64,000 nt of DNA from positions 62,001 through 126,000 of the forward strand of contig NZ_JMLU01000001.1 of the NCBI RefSeq assembly GCF_000686885.1, in the 5' to 3' direction. The translations under genes and the position numbers were made by a program. The notes under the pieces are model-generated. The model saw nothing but the letters and a program-made list of their open reading frames with translations. It ran no database searches and was not told the origin of the DNA. This DNA is from Flavobacterium sasangense DSM 21067 (GTDB taxonomy: Bacteria; Bacteroidota; Bacteroidia; Flavobacteriales; Flavobacteriaceae). Of this stretch, positions 9,430 through 17,604 are shown in pieces; within the stretch, counting starts at the first letter, position 1; every line of letters starts with the position of its first letter.

Positions 9430-9431
9430 GT

Positions 9432-10625
9432 ATGAAAAAAAACATCTTAATTAAATCGCTATTACTATTATTTATAGTTTGCAATTTAAGTTGTACTGAG
9501 CCTTATGTATTACAATCAGACGTTTATCAAAACTTATTAGTTGTTGAGGCTACTTTAACTAATGAATTAAAGCATCATGAAGTAAAATTAACAAGAACAT
9601 CAAGGTTGAATGAAAGTCAGCCAGAAATTGAGACAGGTGCGTTTGTTAGAATAATTGGCGATGATGGTTCTAGTTACGCCTTTGAAGAAATTGACAATCT
9701 TTATAAATCTGAAAATGAATTTCAGGCACAACCTGGCATTTTATACAAACTTGTAATTGAAACTTCAACTGGTAAAACATATTCCTCTAATCTTGAAAAA
9801 TTACCTACCAGCTCACCTATAGAAAGTGTAATTCCATTTGTAGAGAACAACAATGATGGAATAAGAGGAGTTGCAATAAAAGTGAATAGTTATGACCCAA
9901 CAGCCACTTCAAATTTTTATCGTTACACATACGAAGAAACGTATAAAGTTATTGCTCCTAAATGGTCATCTGAAAAACTAACATTTACAAGTAACAATGA
10001 AGTAGTTATTTCTTTGAGAGACGATCCGAATACTCAAGTATGTTATAAAACAGAAAAGTCAAATGAAATTATTTTGACTTCAACCAACAATCTAGCGGAA
10101 GATAGAGTAACAAATTTCCCTATCTTGTTCATTCCACAACAAACAACAAAAATAACACATCGATACAGTATTAATGTTACTCAACATATTGAAAATTACG
10201 ATTCATATGTCTTTTACAATACCCTTAAAAACTTTTCAAGTTCTGGAAATGTGCTTTCACAAGTTCAACCAGGTGAAGTTGTTGGAAATATTAAATGTGA
10301 AACTAATCCGAGTGAAACAGTAGTTGGCATTTTTAATATTGCATCAGTATCAAGTAAAAGACTCTTTTTTAATTATGAGGATATTTTTCCAGGAGAACCT
10401 CTTCCAGAATATTATGGAAGTTGCGACGTTCAAGTATATGACAGCAGATGTCTTTCTTTGAATGATCCATGCACACCATATGGCTATTTTAATTTGAAAT
10501 ATGGATACGAAAATGGACAACTAGTATATTATAGGAGTGATGGACGTTTTTTTGAAATGGTTGATCCTTTTTGTGGTGATTGTACAGTTTTAGGTTCTAA
10601 CGTAATACCTCCATTTTGGCAATGA
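9432..10625 (+). CDS. DUF4249 family lipoprotein, copy A
   Basis: A 397-residue predicted outer-membrane lipoprotein. The signal peptide ends at a lipobox-like NLSC with the modified cysteine at residue 21. The body matches DUF4249: a beta-sandwich-like N-terminal half (LVVEATLTNELKHHEVKLTRTS, FVRIIGDDG, PGILYKLVIET) and a C-terminal part with conserved cysteines (GSCD, SRC, DPC, FCGDC). DUF4249 genes typically sit next to TonB-dependent receptors in Bacteroidota. It starts two bases after the receptor stop, so translational coupling is likely, and it may serve as a surface-exposed lid or capture protein. The downstream copy differs at about 45 residues, mostly beyond residue 125. Confidence 0.88.
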   Translation: MKKNILIKSLLLLFIVCNLSCTEPYVLQSDVYQNLLVVEATLTNELKHHEVKLTRTSRLNESQPEIETGAFVRIIGDDGSSYAFEEIDNLYKSENEFQAQPGILYKLVIETSTGKTYSSNLEKLPTSSPIESVIPFVENNNDGIRGVAIKVNSYDPTATSNFYRYTYEETYKVIAPKWSSEKLTFTSNNEVVISLRDDPNTQVCYKTEKSNEIILTSTNNLAEDRVTNFPILFIPQQTTKITHRYSINVTQHIENYDSYVFYNTLKNFSSSGNVLSQVQPGEVVGNIKCETNPSETVVGIFNIASVSSKRLFFNYEDIFPGEPLPEYYGSCDVQVYDSRCLSLNDPCTPYGYFNLKYGYENGQLVYYRSDGRFFEMVDPFCGDCTVLGSNVIPPFWQ

Positions 10626-10652
10626 GAAAATATATAATTTTAAATTTTAATT

Positions 10653-11846
10653 ATGAAAAAAAACATCTTAATTAAATCGCTATTACTATTATTTATAGTT
10701 TGCAATTTAAGTTGTACTGAGCCTTATGTATTACAATCTGACGTTTATCAAAACTCATTGGTTGTTGAGGCTACTTTAACTAATGAATTAAAGCATCATG
10801 AAGTAAAATTAACAAGAACGTCAAGGTTGAATGAAAGTCAGCCAGAAATTGAGACAGGTGCATTTGTTAGAATAATTGGCGATGATGGTTCTAGTTATAA
10901 CTTTGAAGAAATTGACAATCTTTATAAATCTGAAAATGAATTTCAGGCACAACCTGGCATTTTATACAAACTTGTAATTGAAACTTCAACTGGTAAAACA
11001 TATTCCTCTAATCTTGAAAAACTACCTAGCAGTTCAACTTTAGAGAGCGTTGTTCCATTCGTAGAAAATAACAACGATGGAATAAGAGGAGTTGCAATAA
11101 AAGTGAACAGTTACGACCCAACAGCCACTTCAAATTTTTATCGTTACACCTATGAGGAAACGTTTAAAATCGTTGTACCTAAATGGTCGAATGAAAAACT
11201 AACATTTACAAGTAACAATGACATCATTATTTCTTTGAGAGACGACCCCAATACTCAAGTATGTTATAGAACAGAAAAATCAAATGAAATTCTTCTGACT
11301 TCAACCAATAACCAAACGGAAGATAGAGTAACTAATTTCCCTATCCTGTTCATCCCACAACAAACAACAAAAATCACACATCGATATAGTATTAATGTAA
11401 CTCAATATGTTGAAAATTACAATTCATATGTTTTTTACAATACACTTAGAAATTTTTCAAGCTCAGGAAATGTTCTTTCTCAAATTCAACCGGGTGAAGT
11501 TGTTGGAAATATCAAATGTGAAACAAATCCGAGTGAAACAGTAGTTGGTATTTTTAATGTTGCATCGGTATCAACTAAAAGACTCTTTTTTAATTATGTT
11601 GATCTTTTTCCAGGAGAACCTCTTCCGGAATATTATGGGCGTTGTGACAGTCAAGTATATGACAAAAGTTGTCTTTCTCGAATTTCTCCATGTGCAGCAT
11701 ATGGCTATTTTAATTTGAAATATGCCTATGAAGCTGGTCAAATAGTATATTTTAGAAGTGAAGGGGATCTTTTTGAAATGGTAGATACTTTTTGTGGTGA
11801 TTGTAGAGTTTTAGGTTCTAACGTAATACCTCCATTTTGGCAATGA
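10653..11846 (+). CDS. DUF4249 family lipoprotein, copy B
   Basis: The tandem paralogue of the gene at 9432, with the same length of 397 residues and the same signal peptide and lipobox-like cysteine at residue 21. Only two differences are seen in the first 125 residues, but many in the last 75. There charge and aromatic content change around the cysteines (GRCDSQ, KSC, RISPC, FCGDCRVLG), while every cysteine is kept. Both reading frames are intact, so both copies appear to be under selection. The pattern suggests that the C-terminal face has diversified in binding or partner choice, or that the 5' halves were homogenised by gene conversion. The stop codon overlaps the start of the next gene in ATGA. 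Confidence 0.88.
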   Translation: MKKNILIKSLLLLFIVCNLSCTEPYVLQSDVYQNSLVVEATLTNELKHHEVKLTRTSRLNESQPEIETGAFVRIIGDDGSSYNFEEIDNLYKSENEFQAQPGILYKLVIETSTGKTYSSNLEKLPSSSTLESVVPFVENNNDGIRGVAIKVNSYDPTATSNFYRYTYEETFKIVVPKWSNEKLTFTSNNDIIISLRDDPNTQVCYRTEKSNEILLTSTNNQTEDRVTNFPILFIPQQTTKITHRYSINVTQYVENYNSYVFYNTLRNFSSSGNVLSQIQPGEVVGNIKCETNPSETVVGIFNVASVSTKRLFFNYVDLFPGEPLPEYYGRCDSQVYDKSCLSRISPCAAYGYFNLKYAYEAGQIVYFRSEGDLFEMVDTFCGDCRVLGSNVIPPFWQ

Positions 11847-13537
11847 GAAAATATATAATTTTATTAGCTTTTACATTTGGATGGTTATCCAAATGTATCG
11901 CTCAGAATAACAATTTTGAAAGCGAAACTATTTTTATACATACAAATGAATCAACATTTATAACAGGCGAAACCTTATTGTATAAAATATATTGCTTGAA
12001 TGCTAATTCTAAAGAATTAAGTAACATAAGTAAAATTGCTTATGTAGAAATTATCGACAATAACGGTACTTGTATAAACCGAAATAAAATAACATTAAGC
12101 AATGGCGTTGGAGCCAATGAAATTTTTATCAATACCACATACAATTCAGGTAACTACAAACTAATTGCTTATACCAATTGGATGCAAAATAACTCAAAAT
12201 CAAAATATTTTGAAAGGGAAATTTTAATTATAAATCCATTTTTATCCTACAAAAACAAAGAAAAAAGCACAAACGAAACAATTACCGAGACCTTGAAAAA
12301 GGATACTCAATTTAAAAATCAAGAGGTACTAATTAAATTTCCAAAGAATACTTATTCAAAAAGAGAGAAAGTTGAATTAGATATTACCACTTTATCCGAA
12401 AAATATAAGGGTGGGAATTTTTCAGTCTCAGTAAGAAAAACAGACAATCTAGCATTTAATAAAGCAATAAACAGTATAGATTTTATTAAAAATAATTCAG
12501 AAAGCTTTATCAATTCGTCAACTATAAAATATTTACCCGAGTTAAGAGGTGAATTGCTATCTGGAAAAATCTCCACTAACGATTCAAATAAAACAACCGA
12601 TGAAAAACATATTGCTTTATCTATCATTGGAGATCCTTTCGAATTTAAAATTGCTAAAACAAATAGTAAAGGAGAATTTAATTTCATTTTAGATCAAGAT
12701 TTAAAAAAATCAGATATTATTCTTCAAGTTTTCGAAAATGAAATAAATGATTTTCAGATTACCTTAAATGCTTCGACAAAAACACAAATAAATAACCCGA
12801 TTTCTAAAAATAATTTAACAATTACAAAAGACCAAATTAAAGATATAGAAGCTCGATTGGTTGCTTGTCAAATTGTAAATACATATGCTACAAAAACAAA
12901 TTTAGAGCAAAAAAATCAAAGCTCCAGCCCTTTTTACGGCTCTAATGCAGAGGAATTTATATTAGATAATTACAAACGTTTTCCAACATTTAAAGAAATT
13001 ATAACAGAAATTATTCCATCCGTTTATTTTAAAGAAAATAAAGGCAATTATGAATTATACATTAGTGATTATACCGTTTCTGCTGGTTCTTTTGGAAGTG
13101 CATTAGTATTAGTTGACGGACTATTATTACAAGATGTAAATGAACTTTTTACTTACAATACTAATAATATTTATAAAATAGATGTTGTAAAAAAAGCTTA
13201 TTCTTATGGTTCAAAAATTTTCAGCGGCATAATTTCAATAACAACATTCAATAGAGAGTACAATCCAAAATCAAAGAATATTTTACCGCTACAAATTGAA
13301 AGATGTATTGCTGAAAAACCTTATCTAAACATTAACTATGATTTAGAAAAAGATTATTCTCGATTCCCTGATTACAGATATCAACTGGCTTGGGAAACAA
13401 ATTTTCTTCTATCAAAAGAGAAAAATCCATTTCATTTTTTCACATCTGATATTGAAGGAACATTCGAAATAAGTTTAGAAGGATTTTCGCCAAATGGTGA
13501 GCCTATTTCTATAAAAGAATATTTCGAAGTAAAGTAA
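11843..13537 (+). CDS. Secreted macroglobulin-like protein with TonB-receptor-plug-like C-terminus
   Basis: A 564-residue protein starting at the ATG that overlaps the previous stop (ATGA); a TTG six bases upstream is less likely. A signal peptide (ending SKCIAQ) leads to a domain like the MG2 domain of alpha-2-macroglobulins (about residues 20-125; IFIHTNESTFITGETLLYKIY). A second beta domain follows, containing a GEFNF-type turn typical of carboxypeptidase-like folds. Residues about 415-475 resemble a receptor plug (SALVLVDGLLLQDVNELF, GSKIFSGIISITTFN), but no barrel follows. Related Bacteroidota proteins occur with TonB receptors and DUF4249 proteins. It probably forms an extracytoplasmic part of one complex with them. 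No thioester motif was seen. The function is unknown. Confidence 0.75.
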   Translation: MRKYIILLAFTFGWLSKCIAQNNNFESETIFIHTNESTFITGETLLYKIYCLNANSKELSNISKIAYVEIIDNNGTCINRNKITLSNGVGANEIFINTTYNSGNYKLIAYTNWMQNNSKSKYFEREILIINPFLSYKNKEKSTNETITETLKKDTQFKNQEVLIKFPKNTYSKREKVELDITTLSEKYKGGNFSVSVRKTDNLAFNKAINSIDFIKNNSESFINSSTIKYLPELRGELLSGKISTNDSNKTTDEKHIALSIIGDPFEFKIAKTNSKGEFNFILDQDLKKSDIILQVFENEINDFQITLNASTKTQINNPISKNNLTITKDQIKDIEARLVACQIVNTYATKTNLEQKNQSSSPFYGSNAEEFILDNYKRFPTFKEIITEIIPSVYFKENKGNYELYISDYTVSAGSFGSALVLVDGLLLQDVNELFTYNTNNIYKIDVVKKAYSYGSKIFSGIISITTFNREYNPKSKNILPLQIERCIAEKPYLNINYDLEKDYSRFPDYRYQLAWETNFLLSKEKNPFHFFTSDIEGTFEISLEGFSPNGEPISIKEYFEVK

Positions 13538-13631
13538 AACTCTTGATTTTAAGAAATTTAAAAAATTATTTATTATTCTTTGTAACTTTTTTGAAACCTC
13601 TTACGTATAACAACCAGAACTTTTAAAAAGT

Positions 13632-13637
13632 AAGGAG
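13632..13637 (+). promoter_or_regulatory. Strong Shine-Dalgarno sequence of rpoD
   Basis: AAGGAG lies eight bases before the rpoD ATG. Such a perfect anti-SD match is rare in this phylum and absent from most genes of this window, so it is probably functional rather than chance. Confidence 0.7.
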
Positions 13638-13645
13638 AAATTTAG

Positions 13646-14509
13646 ATGAGACAACTTAAAATCACCAAGCAGGTTACCAATCGTGAAACTGCTTCCTTAG
13701 ACAAGTACCTACAAGAAATTGGAAAAGTTGACCTTATTACTGCTGACGAAGAAGTAGAATTAGCGCAAAGAATTAAAGCCGGAGATCAACGCGCTTTAGA
13801 GAAATTAACAAAAGCTAATTTACGTTTCGTAGTTTCAGTAGCAAAACAATATCAAAATCAAGGACTTACACTTCCTGATTTAATTAACGAAGGAAATTTA
13901 GGATTAATTAAAGCCGCGCAACGTTTCGACGAAACACGTGGTTTCAAATTTATTTCATATGCCGTTTGGTGGATTCGTCAATCGATTTTACAAGCTTTAG
14001 CTGAACAATCTCGTATTGTACGTTTACCGTTGAATAAAATTGGTTCTATCAACAAAATCAACAAAATGTATGCCTTGTTAGAGCAATCTAATGAGCGCGC
14101 TCCTTCGGCAGAAGAAATTGCAAAAGAATTAGATATGACGGTAAATGACGTAAAAGAGTCAATGAAAAACTCAGGTCGTCACTTATCAATGGATGCACCT
14201 CTTGTTGAAGGAGAAGATTCTAACTTATACGACGTTTTACGTTCAGGTGAATCTCCAAATCCAGATAGAGAATTAATTCACGAATCGTTACAAACGGAAA
14301 TCGAAAGAGCATTAGAAACATTAACTCCAAGAGAAGCTGATGTGGTTCGTTTGTATTTTGGTTTAGGTGATCAACACCCAATGACTTTAGAAGAAATTGG
14401 AGAAACTTTCGATTTAACTCGTGAGCGTGTTCGTCAGATTAAAGAAAAAGCCATTAGAAGATTAAAACACACTTCTAGAAGTAAAATATTAAAAACATAT
14501 TTAGGTTAA
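13646..14509 (+). CDS. rpoD: RNA polymerase primary sigma factor RpoD/SigA
   Basis: A 287-residue housekeeping sigma factor, the usual short Bacteroidota form that lacks region 1.1 and the non-conserved insert. Region 1.2 ([22 protein letters not shown]), region 2 ([31 protein letters not shown]), region 3 and region 4 ([14 protein letters not shown] helix and [16 protein letters not shown]) are all intact. It reads the TAnnTTTG promoters seen throughout the window. Its mRNA is unusual in having a strong Shine-Dalgarno sequence. The TTTG of an imperfect promoter (TATTCTTTG, one base too long) occurs about 70 bases upstream. A terminator follows, so the gene is probably transcribed alone. In the relatives I know of, pnp and rpoD lie close together, so the receptor module looks inserted. 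Confidence 0.97.
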   Translation: MRQLKITKQVTNRETASLDKYLQEIGKVDLITADEEVELAQRIKAGDQRALEKLTKANLRFVVSVAKQYQNQGLTLPDLINEGNLGLIKAAQRFDETRGFKFISYAVWWIRQSILQALAEQSRIVRLPLNKIGSINKINKMYALLEQSNERAPSAEEIAKELDMTVNDVKESMKNSGRHLSMDAPLVEGEDSNLYDVLRSGESPNPDRELIHESLQTEIERALETLTPREADVVRLYFGLGDQHPMTLEEIGETFDLTRERVRQIKEKAIRRLKHTSRSKILKTYLG

Positions 14510-14563
14510 TTCCTAAATACAGCAACAACAGTCTAAGACTGTTCGTTTTTTGATTGATGATTG

Positions 14564-14595
14564 AAACTCCGGCTGATTACCGGAGTTTTATTTTT
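14564..14595 (+). terminator. Intrinsic terminator of rpoD
   Basis: The perfect hairpin AAACTCCGG-CTGATTA-CCGGAGTTT is followed by TTATTTTT about 55 bases after the rpoD stop. Confidence 0.85.
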
Positions 14596-14683
14596 AAAAG
14601 CAACTTCAAAATTCAACATTTGTTATTCATTGTTCATTGTTGAAAACTAAAAATTTTGAATATTCAACTTGGAATTTTGAATG

Positions 14684-14711
14684 TTGAAATATTTTAAATA
14701 TTGTACATTTG
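14684..14711 (+). promoter_or_regulatory. Promoter of rpe
   Basis: TTG at 14684-14686 and TACATTTG at 14704-14711 are separated by 17 bases, close to the Bacteroidota consensus, and the -7 box ends 28 bases before the rpe ATG. Confidence 0.65.
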
Positions 14712-14739
14712 CACTTAACAACACACACTTTATAAGTTT

Positions 14740-15399
14740 ATGAAAAACACACTTATTGCTCCATCAGTTTTGGCAGCTGATTTTGCTAATTTACAACGCG
14801 ACATTGAAATGATTAATGCAAGCGAGGCCGATTGGTTTCACATTGATATTATGGATGGCATTTTTGTTCCTAATATTTCTTTTGGAATGCCTGTTTTAGA
14901 TGCCATCAACAAACATGCTAAAAAAATCATTGACGTTCATTTGATGATTGTTGATCCTGACCGATACATTGCAACTTTCAAAAAATTAGGTGCTGATGTT
15001 TTAACGGTTCATTATGAAGCTTGCACGCATTTACACCGAACACTTCAAGCTATTAAAGCTGAAGGAATGAAAGCCGGTGTTGCATTAAATCCACACACAA
15101 ATGTAGATTTATTAGAAGATGTGATTCAAGATATTGATTTGGTTTGTATCATGAGTGTAAATCCTGGTTTTGGAGGACAATCTTTTATTGAAAATACTTA
15201 TGCTAAAGTTGAAAAACTAAAAGCATTAATTAATAGAAAAAACGCATCTACTATAATTGAAATAGATGGTGGTGTAACCAATAAAAATGCCAAACAATTA
15301 GCTGATGCTGGTGCTGATGTTTTAGTAGCGGGTAGTTACGTTTTTGGAGCTCAAGATCCAATAGCAACTATTGCTGATTTGAAACAAATCACAAAATAA
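14740..15399 (+). CDS. rpe: Ribulose-phosphate 3-epimerase
   Basis: A 219-residue TIM-barrel enzyme that interconverts D-ribulose 5-phosphate and D-xylulose 5-phosphate in the pentose phosphate pathway. Family motifs are clear: APSVLAADFANL at the start, HIDIMDGIFVPNISFG with the metal-binding and catalytic aspartate, VHLMI, MSVNPGFGGQSF and EIDGGV with the second catalytic aspartate, then the phosphate-binding VAGSYVFG. The length is normal. It is a single gene with its own promoter and a terminator shared with the convergent CBS gene. Confidence 0.97.
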   Translation: MKNTLIAPSVLAADFANLQRDIEMINASEADWFHIDIMDGIFVPNISFGMPVLDAINKHAKKIIDVHLMIVDPDRYIATFKKLGADVLTVHYEACTHLHRTLQAIKAEGMKAGVALNPHTNVDLLEDVIQDIDLVCIMSVNPGFGGQSFIENTYAKVEKLKALINRKNASTIIEIDGGVTNKNAKQLADAGADVLVAGSYVFGAQDPIATIADLKQITK

Positions 15400-15403
15400 T
15401 TCA

Positions 15404-15437
15404 AAAAAGCCTAACACTTTAAAATGTTAGGCTTTTT
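15404..15437. terminator. Bidirectional terminator between rpe and the CBS gene
   Basis: The perfect hairpin AAAAAGCCTAACA / TGTTAGGCTTTTT carries A and T tracts on its two sides, so it can end transcripts from both convergent genes. Confidence 0.88.
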
Positions 15438-15440
15438 CAT

Positions 15441-15860
15441 TTAATATTGATCGATTAAGTATTTTATTAAATCGGTTGTAGTTACAATTCCTACCAACAA
15501 TTCTCCTTCACAAACGGGTAGTGCATGGAACTCTTTTGTAGCTAAAATTTCAGCTGCTTCTTTAATTGTTGTTTCAGGAGAGATAGAAACTATTTTTTTA
15601 GCCATTACTTGCTCCACAGTAAACATATTATAAACTGTTGTATCCACAACATCTTCGTCGTCATAAACAGCATCTGCAAAAGAAATACGCAACAAATCCG
15701 TATAACTTAACATTCCTATAATCTTATTACTATAAACTACTGGAATGTGCCTTAAGTGGTACTTTTTAAACAAGCTTTCCGCTTTTGTTAAATCATCTGA
15801 TAAGTTCAACTTCACTACATTTTTTGTCATGATAGTTGACACGGGCACTTTTTGTTTCAT
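15441..15860 (-). CDS. Tandem CBS-domain protein
   Basis: A 139-residue cytosolic protein made only of a pair of CBS domains (a Bateman module), which usually binds adenine nucleotides. The first repeat contains PVSTIMTKNVVKL and HLRHIPVVYSNKIIGMLSYTD; the second has VEQVMAKKIVSISPETTIKEAA and HALPVCEGELLVGIVTTTDL. There is no attached catalytic or membrane domain, so it probably senses energy state or acts as a regulatory subunit of an unknown partner. It is convergent with rpe. Confidence 0.9.
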   Translation of the reverse strand: MKQKVPVSTIMTKNVVKLNLSDDLTKAESLFKKYHLRHIPVVYSNKIIGMLSYTDLLRISFADAVYDDEDVVDTTVYNMFTVEQVMAKKIVSISPETTIKEAAEILATKEFHALPVCEGELLVGIVTTTDLIKYLIDQY

Positions 15861-15929
15861 AATACCGAAATTTTAATAACATAAAGTTACTCAATATCCC
15901 AGTATAAAAACATGATAGATATCAGTATT

Positions 15930-16790
15930 TTAGACTACAGGAGAAATAAAATATCTTTCATTAAAATTAATCATATGCTTAACTTTCAAGAATATAGATG
16001 GAAATTTTGACTTAAACTCATCTGGTGACTCAAAAAAGTACTCCAATAAAACCGCTACAAATTCAAATTGATTTTCATAAGCATAATCTCTTAAAAATCC
16101 AGATTCAACTAAGCGATGTTTCATTTCTGGAATTGAAACCACTCGGAATAAATTCTGAAGTGATTCATTAAACAATACAAAAGTAGCTTTGTCACTTTTT
16201 AAGGCATAAATATGAAAGGCATGTGTAAACTCGTGCAATCCTAAATTGAGATTATCATTTGAAATATCAATTCCTTCTTTGAAATGTTTCCATGAAAAAA
16301 CGATAGATTCCAATCTCGGATTGAATTCTCCTTTGTGGTAATTATCATTTTGGGAAGAATAGTAAATATCTGGATAAATGACAATTCTCTTGAAAAGAGG
16401 ATTCAAATACTCGCGCATCCCAAAGGTTAACATCACATAAGTAGCTGAAATGGTTACTTTCATTTCTTCTGTTACCTCAATATCTCTTCCGTCAAAATCG
16501 TAATGAAGAATTAGTTTTGAGACACGATGTTCAAAATAGCGCTTATATTTAGGCTTTAATCGATTATAGAATTGAAAATTAGAAACTAAAATATGCTTTC
16601 TAGTATCACTTAACTTTAAAAAATTAATATTAGCAAATACTATTAGAGGTTTTTTATAATTTCGGAGATAAACGATTTCGGCTACATAAAATGCAAAGGA
16701 GAAAAATATTACAGCAAAGGGCGCTACCACTATAAACATACCGATATAATCGGCTAAAAATAATTCGTGTTCTACAGGTGGTGGATTCAT
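15930..16790 (-). CDS. Zinc-dependent peptidase, MtfA-like (M90 family)
   Basis: A 286-residue protein with one N-terminal membrane segment (about residues 14-38, IGMFIVVAPFAVIFFSFAFY) and a cytosolic or periplasmic domain like MtfA. In E. coli, MtfA is a gluzincin peptidase that also interacts with the Mlc repressor. The metal-binding HEFTH (HExxH) motif lies near residue 190 in NLGLHEFTHAFHIY, and a downstream glutamate suitable as third ligand is in LFNES. The conserved MLTFGMREYLNPLFKRIVIYPD stretch of the family is recognisable. The natural substrate is unknown. It stands alone, convergent with nothing, 140 bases from a tRNA. Confidence 0.85.
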   Translation of the reverse strand: MNPPPVEHELFLADYIGMFIVVAPFAVIFFSFAFYVAEIVYLRNYKKPLIVFANINFLKLSDTRKHILVSNFQFYNRLKPKYKRYFEHRVSKLILHYDFDGRDIEVTEEMKVTISATYVMLTFGMREYLNPLFKRIVIYPDIYYSSQNDNYHKGEFNPRLESIVFSWKHFKEGIDISNDNLNLGLHEFTHAFHIYALKSDKATFVLFNESLQNLFRVVSIPEMKHRLVESGFLRDYAYENQFEFVAVLLEYFFESPDEFKSKFPSIFLKVKHMINFNERYFISPVV

Positions 16791-16833
16791 TTATTTGAGA
16801 CTATCTTACAAATAACGTAAAAATAATGTGTTT

Positions 16834-16870
16834 AAAAAAAATAAACGCCAAGAAATCTTGACGTTTATTT
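16834..16870 (-). terminator. Intrinsic terminator of tRNA-Arg
   Basis: On the minus strand a hairpin AAATAAACG-T-CAAGA / TCTTG-G-CGTTTATTT is followed by a run of T, immediately after the tRNA 3' end. Confidence 0.75.
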
Positions 16871-16871
16871 G

Positions 16872-16945
16872 TGACCTCGGCAGGGTTCGAACCTGCAACC
16901 CTCAGAGCCGAAATCTGATATTCTATCCAGTTGAACTACGAAGCC
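16872..16945 (-). tRNA. tRNA-Arg (anticodon TCG)
   Basis: A complete 74-base cloverleaf: acceptor GGCTTCG/CGAGGTC, D stem GTTC/GAAT, anticodon stem TCAGA/TCTGA with loop TTTCGGC (anticodon TCG, reading CGA), five-base variable loop and a TTCGAAC T-loop between GCAGG and CCTGC. The CCA end is not encoded. Confidence 0.95.
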
Positions 16946-17018
16946 TTTTTTTTAGCTAAAAGAGCAAAAGAGGAAAGAATAAAGACCTCAATCTTTTATC
17001 TTTGTTCTTTCTTCTTAT

Positions 17019-17468
17019 TTAAACTAATAATTTCTTTACAATTCCAGAAATTACTTTTCCTTCTGCTTGTCCTCCAATTTGAGCTGTTGCTAATCCCATA
17101 ACTTTTCCCATTGAAGCAATCCCTGAAGCACCAGTTTCTGCAATGATTTTAGCAATGATTGCTTCTACTTCAGCTTCTGATAACTGAGCTGGTAAAAACT
17201 TCTCAATTACAGCAATTTGAGCTAATTCTGGTTCTGCTAAATCAGGACGGTTTTGCGTTGTGAAGATTTCAGCACTATCCTTACGCATTTTAACTAATCG
17301 TTGTAACATTTTGATTTCTTGATCTTCTGACAAACCATCTCCTGCTCCAGCTTCTGTTTTAGCTAAAATAATTGCCGATTTAATAGCTCTTAGCGCTTCT
17401 AAAGCTACACTATCTTTTGCTTTCATGGCTTCTTTCATGTGATCCATGATTTTTGCTTCTAAACTCAT
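17019..17468 (-). CDS. GatB/YqeY domain protein
   Basis: A 149-residue cytosolic helical protein of the YqeY family, homologous to the C-terminal tRNA-binding tail domain of GatB (aspartyl/glutamyl-tRNA amidotransferase subunit B). Recognisable segments are the N-terminal EAKIMDHMKEAMKAKD, ALRAIKSAI, EQLPAQL-like EKFLPAQLSEAEV and the C-terminal MGKVMGLATAQIGGQAEGKV. The stand-alone form has no established catalytic role and may touch tRNA. It lies just downstream of the dcw cluster but has its own promoter, and the ftsZ terminator separates the two. Confidence 0.93.
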   Translation of the reverse strand: MSLEAKIMDHMKEAMKAKDSVALEALRAIKSAIILAKTEAGAGDGLSEDQEIKMLQRLVKMRKDSAEIFTTQNRPDLAEPELAQIAVIEKFLPAQLSEAEVEAIIAKIIAETGASGIASMGKVMGLATAQIGGQAEGKVISGIVKKLLV

Positions 17469-17537
17469 ATTGTATTTTTTTATTTATTGTAGTTGATTTA
17501 TGTCCAAACCCTAAAAACAGGTTTTGCAAACATAGTG

Positions 17538-17545
17538 CAAAGGTA
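17538..17545 (-). promoter_or_regulatory. Candidate -7 element for the yqeY-like gene
   Basis: TACCTTTG on the minus strand matches TAnnTTTG, about 70 bases before the ATG and directly downstream of the ftsZ terminator. Confidence 0.5.
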
Positions 17546-17547
17546 AT

Positions 17548-17577
17548 AAAAAAACCCGAAAATTGCTCTTCGGGTTC
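17548..17577 (-). terminator. Intrinsic terminator of the dcw transcript after ftsZ
   Basis: Minus-strand hairpin AACCCGAA-GAGCAATT-TTCGGGTT followed by a run of T, about 30 bases beyond the ftsZ stop. Confidence 0.82.
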
Positions 17578-17604
17578 CTTTGGGTAGGTTAGTTTGTTGT
17601 AGAT

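Larger units (their letters stand above)
9411..11852 (+). repeat. Tandem duplication, two units of exactly 1221 bp
   Basis: The unit 9411-10631 is repeated as 10632-11852. The 11-mer ATATAATTTTA occurs at 9411, 10632 and 11853, exactly 1221 bases apart. The outer copies lie in unrelated sequence: the last codons of the receptor gene and the first codons of the gene at 11843. The middle copy joins the first bases of that downstream gene to the receptor's 3' end. This is the footprint of a tandem duplication at short homology. Each unit holds one 397-codon DUF4249 gene, with no insertion or deletion between copies. Confidence 0.93.
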
